This document shows, piece after piece, positions 22,097 to 34,439 of a DNA stretch of 64,000 nucleotides. This DNA is from Ariolimax columbianus (taxonomy: Eukaryota > Mollusca > Gastropoda > Stylommatophora > Arionidae). Positions within the stretch are counted from its first letter, which is position 1. Each line of letters opens with the position of its first letter. The position numbers and the translations under genes were made by a program. The notes below the pieces were generated by a model that had not been told where the DNA came from, made no database searches, and worked only from the letters and a program-made list of their open reading frames with translations. The DNA lies in assembly GCA_036924085.1 (NCBI GenBank), contig JAVGWX010000003.1:124524474-124588473 (forward strand), written 5' to 3'.

Positions 22097-22614
22097 CAGA
22101 CATAGAGCCCAAATGTAAAATTACTTCCATTTCAGGTAAATCCAAATTGGGGTGAACAATTTTTGTGATCTAAAATTTATGCATGCATTCATATTTTATC
22201 TTGTTATCTTGAACAGCAGATTCCAGTATATCATTTGTGAAATGTAGAAGGAAAGAAAAATTAAGTATGATTAAATTACAAGAACAAAATAATTAAATCA
22301 AAGATAAAAGTCACATTTTAGAAATATTAATTTATTCTAAAATCTTACTGCTTGGAATCTTGATCTATTTACAATTTACTTTTTAACTTCAAGTCAAATA
22401 TGTTAATATAACATACTTTATAAATTAAGTTTTTTTAAATGTTCTATGTAGTGGCTCATTTTCTAGCATATTGATTGATTCATTCTTCTTATTCAATAAA
22501 ACTGTACCTCTTTCTTTTTGTTATCATTATTTCAACATTATGTAACAGCAGTACCCCAATTTTATCCATATTCTGGAAAAACATATTTCACAAAATCCAA
22601 CCTTGTAGAATATA
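22097..22614 (+). other. Probable 3' UTR of the SH3BP5-like gene
   Basis: AT-rich sequence following the stop codon, ending around a canonical AATAAA at 22495-22500. Confidence 0.5.
22495..22500 (+). promoter_or_regulatory. Candidate polyadenylation signal AATAAA
   Basis: AATAAA about 400 nt after the SH3BP5-like stop, followed within 20 nt by a T-rich stretch (CTCTTTCTTTTTG). Confidence 0.5.
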
Positions 22615-22625
22615 AGAATAGATTG

Positions 22626-22984
22626 GCTTGACTTGGCTTCGTTCGGTCTCAATCTCCCGGTACCAAGCCCTGAAAGGGCTAAAGTAGCAGAATGTAGTCC
22701 AGAGAAAGGAATGCGTTGTGTCGTAGTTTACAGCTTGACTGATATTTGTACGTTTCGGTCCAACACATCCGACTTCAGCAAGCATTTTTTTAGTACCGGG
22801 TCAACATTCCCTCTTCGATCCCTTCTCCTTAGCCAGTATGCCCAGCTGCAGCCTGTTATCCAGGATCACCACGTGGAGGTGTAGAAGGGTCTTGGCAGCT
22901 CTGGTTCGCTGGCCCTGACACTAGCAGTCAGCTATGGGTCGCTGACCACTGCAGCTCATGCACTGCTCTGCATCTTGATCTCTG
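22626..22984 (-). mobile_element. SINE-B copy, AAGCC-type tail
   Basis: Complete-looking copy. Its minus-strand tail reads GAACGAAGCCAAGTCAAGCC instead of GAA repeats. Target duplication AGAATAGATTG at 22615-22625 and 22985-22995. Confidence 0.92.
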
Positions 22985-23119
22985 AGAATAGATTGAGTCG
23001 TACAAAATTATTAAAGGGCAGTTTTAAATATGACAGTAAAAATTAAAATTATATTAGTGAAAATATTTTTTGCCAAAAAAACGGACACAATTTGTTTATA
23101 TATTTTAATAATTTATATT

Positions 23120-23440
23120 GGCTAAAGACGGATTGTCTCAAGATCATAACCCGGAAATGTGTGTGTGCTCTAATCTTCCCTTGTATCTGTGCCTTAGCTG
23201 ACACACTCCGTCTTTGGCAGGCAAGGTTGTGTTTTTCCTTTTGGGTTGATTGATATACCTGTCTTAGAACTCAGTGGGGACAGCAGTGCCACCTGTTACC
23301 CCGCCTCGTCCTGTTGGGATATACCGCCGTTTGGTCCGCGGCTGCTTATTCGTCCAATAATTGGCTTATTTCGCAACTGACACCACATAAATGGGGTCGT
23401 TCCCCTATCTGCCACCTGTAAATGTGCCTGGTTAGGATGG
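23120..23440. other. Unidentified GC-richer segment
   Basis: About 320 bp of higher GC preceding the LINE relic. Possibly its 5' part, but no protein similarity could be read. Confidence 0.3.
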
Positions 23441-24215
23441 GTTGCTCCTGTCCTCCATCAATGTGTACATAGATGGATCTGCAGAAGGGGCAGCAAAAAT
23501 ATGGTGGTTTATAAGACAAATTAACGGAAAGATAACCCATAATTCCTTTTCAATAGGGAAAATTTCTTCTAGCCTGAGGGTAGAATCAATGGCACTTCTC
23601 CAAGCACTGAAAATTGTCACCAAATTGGAAGCTCAAACACACGCGAGGATAGTGATCTTCACAGCCTGAAAAGCACTACTCGAATCGGTAAAGAACACAA
23701 CAAATGAGGACATAACACATAAAATCAAAACAGAGCTAAATGCCATACAAAAGACCTCAAAGATCGCACTACAGTGGCTCCCCTCTCATTGTAAAATTAT
23801 GGGAAACGAGAGCCGATGCACTATCCATAGCAGGTGGAAAAATGGAACAATACACCCATAAAGTGCCATATAAGGAGGCCAGAACCATCATTCGCAGCCA
23901 GTATAACATAAAATGGGATAAAGAAATGGGAGAGAGTAACAGTCTAGACCCAATCTACCAGCTAACAAAGACACCAGCAAACTGCAATCTTCCGCATGAT
24001 TATGGGGCACAGCACACTACTGGGCCACCTATATCGGCTCAAAATCTCCCAATCAAATTAATGTCCATGTGGGATAGGAGTCCAGACCCCTGAATATTTA
24101 CTTCAAGAATACTCGGTGTACGAAAAACTAAGACCTGGCCAGATGGAGCAGGTTGTGAGGAAGATGTCTTCATGTGTGCCCCAACGACCTCAGCGGTTAC
24201 GAGATGACCTGAAAC
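23441..24215 (+). mobile_element. I-like LINE relic, RNase H region
   Basis: VYIDGSAEGAAKIWW with RVESMALLQALKIV is an RNase H start (YxDGS and the conserved Glu strand). At 23740-23830 a LQWLPSHCK-like strand lies in another frame. From about 24155 to 24215 the sequence matches the 3' end of the RTE-like LINE at 39470-39520 (ATGTCTTCATGTGTG, CCCAACGACCT), so a second fragment is joined on. Confidence 0.7.
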
Positions 24216-24219
24216 TCTG

Positions 24220-25421
24220 TATCATCATCTTATATGTCAGCCCACGTGAGCAATCATAGATCTCTACAATTTGTTTCTCTCCAACACTATTTATCAAAAC
24301 AATTGTTGATTCTCTTTCCATGATGCTAAATAGTCCAACATCATCTCTTTTTATCTCTGCCTGTCCCTCTTTAGCTTGTTGCCATAGTGTGCTCTAATCC
24401 AATTCTCATTATATTCTCCACAAGTAGTGGGTTTTGTTTCTGATGTGTGAAATAAGTTACATTTGTGTCTTAGCCACTCTCAGTACATCTTCATTAGTCT
24501 TCTTAGCTTTCCTTGGGATTTTAAATATTATTCTACAAACCTGTATCTCTGAAACCCATGATGTCTCTATGGTTCTCAGTGATCCTTTTGCTCAGATAAC
24601 TGTTAGCAGAACTGACATATATAAATCAAAGAGTTAATGTTTATATGTATATAAAAGAAGACCAAAAGAAGTATATGGTTATTGTTAGTCAACTTTTATA
24701 ATATTGTATGTTTTTATTGTGCTTTTTTCATAATCTACATTCTCCACAAGAGACAATATGTGATTTAATTAAATACAGCTAAAAATATAATACAGCCATT
24801 CCCATTTTAAAATGTTGAAAATGCAAACATTTTAGTGAAATCTAATTTTGTTGTTTTTATTTCAACTTTATCCATTCCAAGTTAATTTATGTTCATTGTT
24901 TTTTCAAACTATCTTTATCTATCTGTGTCTCCAGTTTTGTTTTCTTAAATAGAGCAGGTCTAACTTAACATTTCCCAGCTTTATTGTGGTCAATTTTTTG
25001 TTAAATAATTGACCATGATTGTTAAACATATTATAATATATTTTTGTATATTAGTCATCTGAACTACATTTTCAAACTAGCCAGTGAATACTAAAGTACT
25101 TAGCATCTTATTCAATCAATAAATTAGTTGTTCAATTATATTTTGTCCGTCTTATGCATAGGTTAGAAATTATAAGCTTCCTTTTGTGATATCTCTTTGT
25201 CACTTCATCCTGGAGTATTTTGGATGTTTCTTTCTACTGTAGTATCTCTTCTCCATAAATTATTTGACCTTTCCTACTTCTTTCTCTGTGGGAGATAATA
25301 TGCAAGGAAGTTGTCTTTTTTTGGTCAACTTCCAAAGTATTTTCAAAACTGTGGCAACAAATTGCAATGGGGACTCACTATAACTAACCAAGCAAGTGCA
25401 TTTCTGATTTTTATCATGTCC
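24220..25421. other. Intergenic, nothing recognised
   Basis: AT-rich; only short chance frames. Confidence 0.5.
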
Positions 25422-25556
25422 TGTGAAAACAGCTTCCATGAAGGGCTACAAGAAAGCCGAGGTGACGGTCTTGGCCAGTATATTTTGCCTGACCCTGACT
25501 AACATGTCTGATCAAGATGTTGTGCCTAACCAGACGTTAGTCTTCCTCCCCAGTCT
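25422..25556 (-). mobile_element. SINE-D fragment
   Basis: Inverse complement of the 5' part of the SINE-D copies at 16982 and 53330 (GTCAGGCAAAATATACTGGC). Confidence 0.75.
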
Positions 25557-26410
25557 TTAGTGAAAGCGTTATCACAAAATGTCATACATTTATTAGCGTC
25601 AAAATAGAATGTCTTCCAGTCAATTTCTTTTCTTTCATAATTTACCGAGAAAAAAATGGTCTAACAGTTTTTTATTTTTTTAATGGCAGATAAGCTGCAG
25701 CTCAACTTTTATTCTCCTTCAGCAATTAACAACTGTATATTTGTATATATAACTTTATTTATTTCAATTGTTCATTAATTTATTTTTTCACCTTATACTT
25801 GTAACTTCCTTTAATTGTTTGTACCAATTGTAGTAAACTTTGAGCAGTGTATCATGACCAGTAGCATATATGTGTATCTAATGAAGTGTCTCTTAAACCT
25901 TTAGAAGCTCAATAGTGCATCTCAGAAATATATTCTAACCTACCTCAATTGTTTTCTAGCTTGTGAAATACACCAGTAAAGTGATAGTAGAGATGTCATT
26001 TTTTAACCTGAAATGGAAGGAAAAGTGTCATATTTAGTTCTTTTTTTCTTTGGCATCAAATGAACCAGGAGGAAAAAAAAGAAGTTGTGTCATTAGCCCA
26101 ACATGCACTAGGAGTAATTTTAATAGTAATTTTCTATAATTTATTTGTCCTGCAGCTTAAGGGATTATGACAAATTTAGCATTTAAATGCCACTTGAAAT
26201 ATTTTATAATAAAAAAGCTAGAGCTTTTATGCGCATGCTAAATGTTATGTTTCCAAACCTGATTTAGTGATGTGCTATTTTTCAACAATACTTATAGTAT
26301 ATTTTTAAGTAAACAGTATGGTATATTCATGTGTGTTTGATATGTTGCACCTTCAAAAAATTAATGGCAAAATGATAGCAACCCAAGTGCACTCCTGTTA
26401 TAGTTGATTA
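25557..26410. other. Intergenic, nothing recognised
   Basis: AT-rich DNA without an assignable element. Confidence 0.5.
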
Positions 26411-26414
26411 ACTA

Positions 26415-28310
26415 GGTTTGCTGAGGTGTTTGCTCTTACGCAGTCAATGCCAAGTTTAAGAATTTGCAGGTATTTCATAGCTGGCTGGTGAGTGGAGTCG
26501 TATAAGGTGTTAGTGATTGTTGGGGTGCCCTACAATAATTTTTCCCATTCTGTGGTGAGTCCTGAGCAAGCGAACATCACATGTTGCACTGTCTCATATG
26601 GGTGGGTGCAGCTGCAGCAGTTATGTTGTGCAGGGTCTAACTTGTTTATGTATTTGTTAAGTCTGATATGTTTTGTTCTAGGTAGCAAGATTATGTTCTG
26701 TTCCCTGCATTGCAGTTTGTCAATGTTGTTTTTGTTTGAAAGTGTCATTTCTGTGTGCATGTTTAGTAAACCCTTCTGTCTATCAGTTCAGCCATTCCTC
26801 TTTGAAGTTGTTTTGAAGTATTTGTTTTTTAAATGTTGCCTGCTGTGTTTATTTGAATCATACTTGCTCCTAATTTTGCTAGTCAACTTTCTCATTGCCC
26901 TTTCTCGTATGTCTATATGTCCTGGAATCCACTGGAATAAAGCCTTCAATTTAATGTGCTGTTTGTATACTGTCAATTGTCTCATTCAGTTTTATAACTT
27001 TTCTGTTATTAGTTTGTAGGTATGTTTCTAGTGCCTGTAGCAATAATTTTAAATTGATGAAAACTACAATATCAGATGCATTTTACTTTCACTGTTAGAA
27101 CTGCTTACCTGGATGGTAGTGTTTATTGCTGTAGTTTCTGCTTGGCAGTTAGTACAGTATTATCTTCACAGTTGATATAGTTCTAATGTATTGTCATTTG
27201 GGTTCTTTAATAAAGTTCAAGTTTGGTATTTATTATGTCCATGAAAGCAAAGCTGTCTGAATATTCATGTATCATGGTGTTAGGGAAAGGGGATGGTGTG
27301 GGCTAGTGGTTTAGTGCATGGCTCAAAATCCAAAGGTGCTGAGTTCGCATCACATCACTGGCCATTACCCCAAGGAAGCAAACCCTTAGAAAATGCAGGA
27401 AGAAGCAGACCCTTGCATAAAATGCATGCTGAAGTCGGATGCACTGGGTCAACAGGCGCAAAATAAAAACATAGTACAATACACACCACCTTGGGGAATA
27501 AAGAAATAAGGTGAACGCAAAAACAAAAAAAAGAAATAGTGTTAGGGTAACTGTCTATTGTTTCTAAGGCGTGCTGTATTATTAAGTTGGTTTCTCTTGT
27601 CATTACACTTTTCAAAAGCATGGATTATACTATAGGTGGTATTAACTCATTTCCTGGTTAAAGTTTGTATGTGAAAACATCTGTAATGTCCACTGAAACC
27701 ATGGAGATGGGAGGTCTGCTGGTCAGGACTGCACTTCTGTGCAAGAGAGTCTGTCTTTGTATTCTGTTTTAAAATCAAGTTGCACGAGTTTCAGATTCCT
27801 TACCACCTCTGCCTATTTTGTTGTATGTTTTATATCCATGTGATGGTGAGTTGGCAATGGTCTCCAGCTATTACTACCTTTTTATATGTGGTGTCTTCAA
27901 AATTGTTTATTTTCTGTAAACGTTGATGGACATAATATTTAGTATATTTGTTTCCATTGATTCAGCAGAAGGCCTCAATGTCAATACCATTGTTAATGTT
28001 TCATACTTCTGTATCAATGTAGTTTCTTATGAGTGTAAAAAAATCCTAGACAGTTTTTGCTTTCTCATCAGTACTGAATGTATTCAGTGATATTGAGAGG
28101 TCTTAATTGGAATGGTTTTCACAGGTACTGCAATATAGACTTTGTAGTCATTTAGGGCTTTGAGCAGCTCTTTCTTCTTGTTTTGAAAGCCTGATATGTT
28201 TAGTTGTATTATGTTTATGTTTCCTGAAGTACATTTCTTGTCAGCAGTCTGCTTTGCATGAACATTTTTAACTGAGGCGGTGTCTGAGTTCAATTGGAGA
28301 AGGGTTAGTT
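26415..28310 (-). mobile_element. I-like LINE relic, internally deleted
   Basis: On the minus strand the 5' end shows an endonuclease start (NIIQLNISGFQNKKKELLKA near 28240). The 3' end shows RNase H exit pieces (FQWIPGHIDIRE near 26930) and a CCSCTHPYETVQHVMFAC zinc-like segment near 26600. The distance between is far too short for a full RT, so the middle is largely deleted. A SINE-A copy has inserted at 27286-27538. Confidence 0.7.
27286..27538 (+). mobile_element. SINE-A copy
   Basis: tRNA-like head (GGGCTAGTGGTTTAGTGC, box B-like GAGTTCGCATC), central GCTGAAGTCGGATGCACTGG, and an A-rich end. Target duplication GTGTTAGGG at 27277-27285 and 27539-27547. Confidence 0.9.
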
Positions 28311-28461
28311 GTAATTGGCATCATATTCCTAGGGGTTTTTTGTGACATTTCAGCCCTTCCACAACTCATTGAGTTGGAGTCAAGAGCTCAATTGCTCCAC
28401 TCACACATACCATCCTGTATTGGCATTAGGTCGGGAGATCTCTGATCTTATACTCACTATA

Positions 28462-28611
28462 GGGGATGGAGTGGGCTAGTGGTTAAGTGACACGGCTCAC
28501 AAGCGAAGGTGCTGAGTTCGATCCCCATCACAGCACCGGACTTTACTCCGAGGAAGCAAACCCTTAGAAAATGCAGGAGGAAGCAGACTCTTACATAAAA
28601 TGCATGCATGC
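28462..28611 (+). mobile_element. SINE-A head fragment, 3'-truncated
   Basis: Carries the tRNA-like head (GGGCTAGTGGTTAAGTGACA, box B GAGTTCGATCCCC) and stops soon after AAAATGCATGC, before the central block. Because retrotransposition truncates 5' ends, loss of the 3' part points to a later deletion. Confidence 0.85.
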
Positions 28612-30054
28612 TTTGCCAAGAACTAGTGCAATTCTGGGTACTCAATATCATCCTATCAAGTGCCAGTTGACTGTTGTCAGCTTACCTGCAGGATAGCAGG
28701 AGGTTTTAAAGTCAAAGTTTTCTTTTCCTGTATGAATTGCCACCAATGGGTCATGGGCATCATCTGTCCAGAGCGGTCTGGCTTTTAGTACAATAGAGAC
28801 CTACCCCTTCTCCTGGTAGTAGGAATTACAGGCCTCTCTATTTAAAGGCCAGAAGTTGGGCTTTTGCTGTCACAGACTTTGTGTCGTGCAAGCTGTGGGA
28901 GTATTTGGACAGAATTAAGAGCGCATCTTCAAATCCACTCCTGACTAGGTCAACATTTGGAATCTAAATTTCTGTAATTGATCACCAGCCTGGTATGAGC
29001 AGTTTTTATTGTGAATAAATAGTATGTTACTATTGTTTCAACAGTGATTCATGATCAATAGAATTGATTGTGCATGTCTAGTTTGATGTTGCCTTGAATT
29101 GCTAATTCAACATGTAAATAATCATTCTGTTTGGCTGTGATTGAGACATTTTTTTATGCAAGGGGAGAGTATTTCAATTTATAATACAGGGTTATCTGCT
29201 GATGTAATTTATGAGTTTGTTCTATATTCTTCTTTTGCCTTTATTATTTCTTAAGTATCATGGAACCACCAGTGTATCTCACCCTCATGTGGGAAGTCTG
29301 CACCAAAGCACTGCATGTGCTCTTGCAGCAATGTTCTTTGCAGCAATTGCTAGCCACTGCAAATTTACTACAAGATAAATTTTTAAGAGTGAAGAACAGA
29401 TAAGATCAGCTATGAAACCAACAAACCTCAAGCAGTAACATGCACATATCTTTTTTGTACAGCTGACTTGAGATGGCAAGGTGATCATAATCTTCTCTTC
29501 TGAATATTATTATGAGTTCCCTCAAATTTGTAACATTCTTTATGATTTAAAAGCTGTGCTAGCATGTTTTCTAAGATATAAACTATTATTAACCTTTTCC
29601 AATCTCAGATTTTGATGATTGAAAACTGACAAATGACAAAGACAACAGCTGATTCGTTGAAGAAGCTCAAAGTGCATTATAACAGTATTTTATGAAGATT
29701 TAATTGCAATAATACTAATAAATACTCCTTATTTATTAAGATATGTTCCACTATTTTTCGTAGATAAAGTATATGTATACTTTATGTTTAGTTCTTGAAC
29801 ATTGATAAATGTACATTATATACATATAAATATATATATATATATATTAATGACCCAGAATTTATCATATCAATGTGTTATTATGTGGGATGAACAATAA
29901 ATATTTATCTTTGACATTGTTTTAAACATTGTTTTGTTTTGCTTTTTAATTCCATATCTTTCCCATTACTCTGAGTTTGTTACCCGGTCTTAATTCTTGT
30001 CTACACAGTCCAAATAATAAATTTGTATATTGTAGTATATATTATCAAAGTATA
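28612..30054. other. Intergenic, nothing recognised
   Basis: AT-rich; a short (TA)n lies near 29830-29850. No gene or element identified. Confidence 0.5.
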
Positions 30055-30066
30055 CCACACATATAT

Positions 30067-31261
30067 CTTCTTCTTCTTCTTCGTACGCTGTCAGACGTCA
30101 ACTTGTATTTGTTTGAAGAAAGCAGCTGTCATCCTGAGGCTGTCGACACTGCCATAGAGCTTGTCTAGTATTGCCACTGGTGATGGCCACATGTACTTTC
30201 TCTGGTCCTCGTATGTCCGGCAATTTTGCAGCATATGTTCAGCGCTCATTTTCCCTGCACCACAGGTGCATTCGTCAGTGCCACCTATATTCAGTTTATT
30301 GAATAGGTGGTATCTCAGTCTGTTGTGGCATGTGCGGAGTCTGAAGACCACGACCTGCTCTCTTCTGTTAAACTGGTAATAGGCATAATTTTTCATGTAG
30401 CCAGTATGTTCAATTTCCCATTTGGCCAAGTATCTGGCCCTAATAAACCTTCTGGACACACTAGAATCTGGTTGTGGTAGTCTTGCACCTTCTTTTGCCA
30501 GTCTGTCTGCCTCCTCGTTGCCTTGAATGTTACAGTGGGATGGAACCCACTGTACCACTACTCTTTTTGGTGCGGACTGCTGGCATAGTTGACAGAGTAC
30601 TACTCTTAAATCATTAAGTTCAGTGTTGTTCTGGCTTTTTAGTGCTGTAACTACGGCCAGGGCATCTGTAAACAGGACTATCTGGCTTTCATTGCTTTCG
30701 TCTGTCAGTATTTCTTTTACTGCAGCCTTCAGTGCCTCTGCCTCTGCTCTGAAATTGCTTGAGTATTTTCCAGTTGCCACTGACAGTATTATTTTTCTAC
30801 CATTTGTTAGGCTCAAGAATACCCCTGCCCCTCCATTCTGTGTTGTGTTTGTTACAGAACCGTCGGTGTATGCATGGGTCCAGTCCATGCTTGGGTAGTT
30901 TTCCGCTATGTACCTCAGGGTTATGTCTCTTCTTTCTTTTTCAGTCTGGCTGTTCTTGTTTCCAATATCTGGTATATTTTCTACCACCTCCGGAATGATG
31001 TGCTGCTTCCATGTGGGTTTGCATACAGTAGGGATGGGCTTTGGTGTTGTTACGGTGTTCATAGGGTCTTCACTCATCTTTGCTTTGGCTATTTCTGCAA
31101 AGTTTCTCCGCTTTAGTTTCCGATTTCCAAATCTATTTAGTCTCTAATACATTGGATGGTCTGTCAGTCTTCTGAGTTTCTCTGCTTGCTGCTGGGCTCT
31201 GCAGTCTCTTCTGTCGGTCATGTATTGCAGATTTGCAATCTTTTCAAGTTCTACAATTGGC
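30067..31261 (-). mobile_element. LINE I-A copy, longest and best preserved
   Basis: Minus-strand copy covering the end of the RT/linker region, the whole RNase H domain and the C-terminal zinc-like segment, with a (GAA)n tail read as TTC repeats at 30067-30080. Target duplication CCACACATATAT at 30055-30066 and 31262-31273. The 5' end is truncated. Confidence 0.93.
30091..31077 (-). CDS. LINE I-A RNase H domain ORF (328 codons)
   Basis: Uninterrupted frame encoding a type I RNase H fused to a CCHC-like segment. RNase H nicks the RNA strand of RNA:DNA hybrids during LINE replication. Visible catalytic residues are D72 in AYTDGS, E114 in FRAEAEALKAAV, D138 in LFTDALAV and D191 in NEEADRLAKEG, with H181 in VPSHCN. 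Residues 270-286 form C-x-C-x8-H-x4-C. The start is the first ATG in a frame truncated at its 5' end, so it is not a native start. Another stretch of pol should precede it. It is the only long RNase H frame here without a stop, so the insertion is young. Confidence 0.85.
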   Translation of the reverse strand: MSEDPMNTVTTPKPIPTVCKPTWKQHIIPEVVENIPDIGNKNSQTEKERRDITLRYIAENYPSMDWTHAYTDGSVTNTTQNGGAGVFLSLTNGRKIILSVATGKYSSNFRAEAEALKAAVKEILTDESNESQIVLFTDALAVVTALKSQNNTELNDLRVVLCQLCQQSAPKRVVVQWVPSHCNIQGNEEADRLAKEGARLPQPDSSVSRRFIRARYLAKWEIEHTGYMKNYAYYQFNRREQVVVFRLRTCHNRLRYHLFNKLNIGGTDECTCGAGKMSAEHMLQNCRTYEDQRKYMWPSPVAILDKLYGSVDSLRMTAAFFKQIQVDV

Positions 31262-31544
31262 CCACACATATATAACATAAGAGAAGCGATCTAAGGCAAC
31301 TTGGTGGAGAACCATGTAAGCTGAAATGTAAATCATAAACCAGAACTTGGGCATAGTGCGAAAGATGGCTGCAGACCAGAGAGATAAGAAGTTTGTTGCT
31401 GCTTTCAAAGATGCCACTATGAGTGATGGTCACAGATCATTTTGCATGTCATTGACCAAGGATCTAAACATGAAATAAAATATAGTTCTTTCTAGACTGA
31501 CACACCATTAACACAATCACTCAGCAGAACACTTAAGATTAGTC

Positions 31545-32060
31545 ATTCTCGAATCCTCTCCCACTGCAATGTCAAAGATAATGAAGCTGCAGACAGACAA
31601 CTAGCAAAGGGTGGAGGAGCTTCCTGCTCAAACAGACTTGAACATCCTGTAAAATGAGGCCAAGACCATAATTAAAGCCAATATCAAGGGAAAATGGACT
31701 GATCGAACAACCACAATGAAAATAAAGACTACTATAACTAGCTATAGAAAACATTGAGGCGGGACCTTCTGACAGAGAACTGGACATTAGAGACTTCAGT
31801 GTTATCTTTATAACAAAGGAGGATTGGGACAGATGACAAGAGGGGGACAAACCATGTACACTATACACTTCATACAAGGCTGTGCACTCCCACCGGATGT
31901 GAGAGAACAAGGCTGTGCGCTCCCACCGGATGTGAGAAAACAGTCTTACAAACAAGGATGCCTTGACACTAGGATAATAGGAGAAAAAGGCGACAGCTGA
32001 CTGGTCCTGTGCAACATATCGATATTAGTGAACTTGTCAAACAATTTCAAACCTAGCATA
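31545..32060 (+). mobile_element. I-like LINE relic, RNase H exit region
   Basis: SHCNVKDNEAADRQLAKGG at about 31560-31620 is the RNase H exit strand with one extra residue. Further pieces follow with stops. Contains a 33-bp direct duplication around 31874-31937 (GGCTGTGC...CCACCGGATGTGAGA, twice). Confidence 0.7.
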
Positions 32061-32300
32061 AGTAGAACACATCTGCTTACGAATGTTTGGACGTTGCACG
32101 TTAACGCATTTGGTGTCCTCCAATATTTGAAAAATAAAGTACGAGCCCTGACTTCACAATAGAGTTGAGCATTTTAATTATCGTTGTTTGTTTTATTTTC
32201 TTTTTCCCAAAAAAAATTACGTTCTCAAAATCCTGACATTCAATCAGACACGTTTGTCTGAAGCCAGTTAGCCAAATGTAGAGTAGACTCGTTTCGTTGT

Positions 32301-32346
32301 TTGGCCTTGGTGTATCATGTTTGGCCTTGGTGTATCATGTTTGGCC
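32301..32346. repeat. 20-bp direct duplication
   Basis: TTGGCCTTGGTGTATCATGT occurs twice in tandem and a third copy begins. Confidence 0.9.
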
Positions 32347-32379
32347 CAGGGCCACCATTATGCCATCTCTCCACCCCAG

Positions 32380-33720
32380 CCTCGGTCGCCCGTGAGGGCA
32401 ACTAACTGTGTAAGGCCACCACGACGTCACTAAACATGTCAATCTGTTATCCGGCATGCGCACCACATGGCCGGCCCATCTGTATTTTCTATGTCAGAGA
32501 AAGACGTTCGACGTCTGATCTCCGGGTTGCGGATTTGATCTCGAATGGAGATCTTCATTATTCTTCGCCCCATCGCTCTTTGGGTCTTAGATTTCCATAA
32601 TGTCTCCAAGGCAATAAAAACTCGGCTTCTGGATTCTTAATTTGATAACGTTATCCATTCATTTCAAAGTGTCTATATTGCTGTCTAATTAGAGGAACGA
32701 ATTTACATATTTAAGATGATCTGTACCAAATGCAATTTGAACATTGTCGTTATTGTTTAATCTCATTATAATGGTTTTATTTCAGTGATTCCCCACCCCA
32801 CCATGTGGGACCATTCAGCAAACCGAATTATCTTTCTCTGTGGCTGATCGCGGTTTTGAGAAAAAGAAGAGCCAAGTCGCCCGCCAAATCCAGATCTTCC
32901 AGATGTTCTGTCATTGTTCCGTTAGTACCACAATGTTGAGGTTAGGTAGTTCTCCCAATTAGCTATTCAACCGCCAACAGAAAGAAGAAATGAGACAGGA
33001 GAGAGCTCTGTCGTACCCTTGTCTTTATCTAAAACGGTGCTGACAATTCATTCTTGTGTCTAACTCTACATTGCATACCTGCAAATGGGTCTTCTTAATC
33101 AAAGTATACAATTTGTACGGTACACGGTGGTGTTAGAGCAGCTGTCACAGCGAATCCGTGTCCAAACTGTCGGAAGCCTTTTCATAAACTACTGTCAATA
33201 ATAAATTTTTTTAAAGCAATGAATTCTATTCCACCTTCCTTTCCACGATGGTTCGTAGTGCGACTAATTGGTCAGTGCAAAACCTATTCCACATAAAGCC
33301 CCCTTGTTCCAGTCTAGGACTTTCTATAGTATAGCATACGTTAGTCTATCCAGTACGCTCCTTGACAATATTTTTCTAGGTACCGGCAGTAACTGTATTT
33401 CCATGTAGTTCGTAAACAGCTGCATGTCGCATTTCTCGGGTAAGTTAATCCCCCACCCTTCTCACCATTTCAAGGATTGTTCTACTATTTCCCAGATTTA
33501 TCCAAACAATCATTCATCATTCATCAGGTCATTCAGTCCTAGAACTGGTCAACAAATTCATAAAGTTTGTCCCTCTATTTCTGACTATCCTCTGCAGCCG
33601 TCTTCAGCTCAGCATACGTCTTCACATGCATATCTCCGCAAGCTTGAGACAAAAAGGTATTTCTAGGTTTACCTTCCATCTCATTCCCTTCCTAATGTCA
33701 TCCAAGACCTTTTTGATTCT
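32380..33720 (-). mobile_element. RTE-like LINE relic (RT to C-terminus)
   Basis: On the minus strand an RT fragment (FMWNRFCTDQLVALRTIVE, near 33250) precedes a C-terminal TQRAMGRRIMKISIRDQIRN and IRRRTSFSDIENTDG segment near 32520-32600, which is typical of endonuclease-RT proteins of the RTE-like group. Many stops. Confidence 0.65.
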
Positions 33721-34439
33721 TAGTAAGTTCTTTTTAAAAAAAAATGCTAATGACTCAAGTCTACGCCATTAACACTGAGAACCTCAACCGTTAAATCAAT
33801 GATAAGGTGATCTGACGGAACAGGCATATTTAAAAGATCCTTTCACTTTCAATACGCAGTCCATCTCTGCGCCGTATCATTAGCGGTGATAAACAATTTG
33901 CCACCCTTGTCTTTATTTTTTTTATTAACCATTCAGTTGCCTATATTTATCAGTCAGTTTCCTAGTGTTGTCAAGCAGGTCCTTCCTAATTCCTTTTGTG
34001 GCAGCTTCTTCAGTAGTCCGCGCCAACTTTTTTCTTTCACCAAAACTTCATTGCAAGTGTTCTGCCATAAACTATTTAACTGCTGGTACTGAGAGAGTTC
34101 GAAATATTTTCCACTTCAACCAATTGACGAAAATCTGCAAGAAAATGAAGGGTTTTATCTTCGGTTCCTGGAACGCTCCCGTCTGGGCAATGCGCGCGCC
34201 GACAGAAAGGCATGAAGGACATCACTCATAGCCAGCGAGCTTGCTCGCTACCAGGTGGGCGTGGAAACCCTTAGTGACGAGATTAACCGATTTGGCCGTT
34301 TCCATATTTGGCCACCATTGGCTTAGCCGGCGCATCCCCCCCCCCCCCTCCACTTCTTACGCTCTCCTGGCCACCTTATGTTTGACCGCTACCCTTCATT
34401 TTCAGTCAAGCATCTGGTCCAACCGGTCGCTTAGACAGA
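33721..34439. other. Unassigned, possibly part of a Penelope-like element
   Basis: Mixed-composition DNA ahead of the Penelope-like terminal repeat. It includes a poly-C run (34329-34341) and a short GAGC/GCTC hairpin at 34230-34247. No GIY-YIG or RT motif could be read. Confidence 0.35.

Noticed and set aside
26492..27019. 175-codon plus-strand frame with hydrophobic stretches
   Set aside because: Antisense of a decayed I-like LINE whose minus-strand protein pieces explain the sequence.
30161..31147. Several plus-strand frames of 70-90 codons
   Set aside because: Shadows of the minus-strand LINE I-A RNase H ORF.
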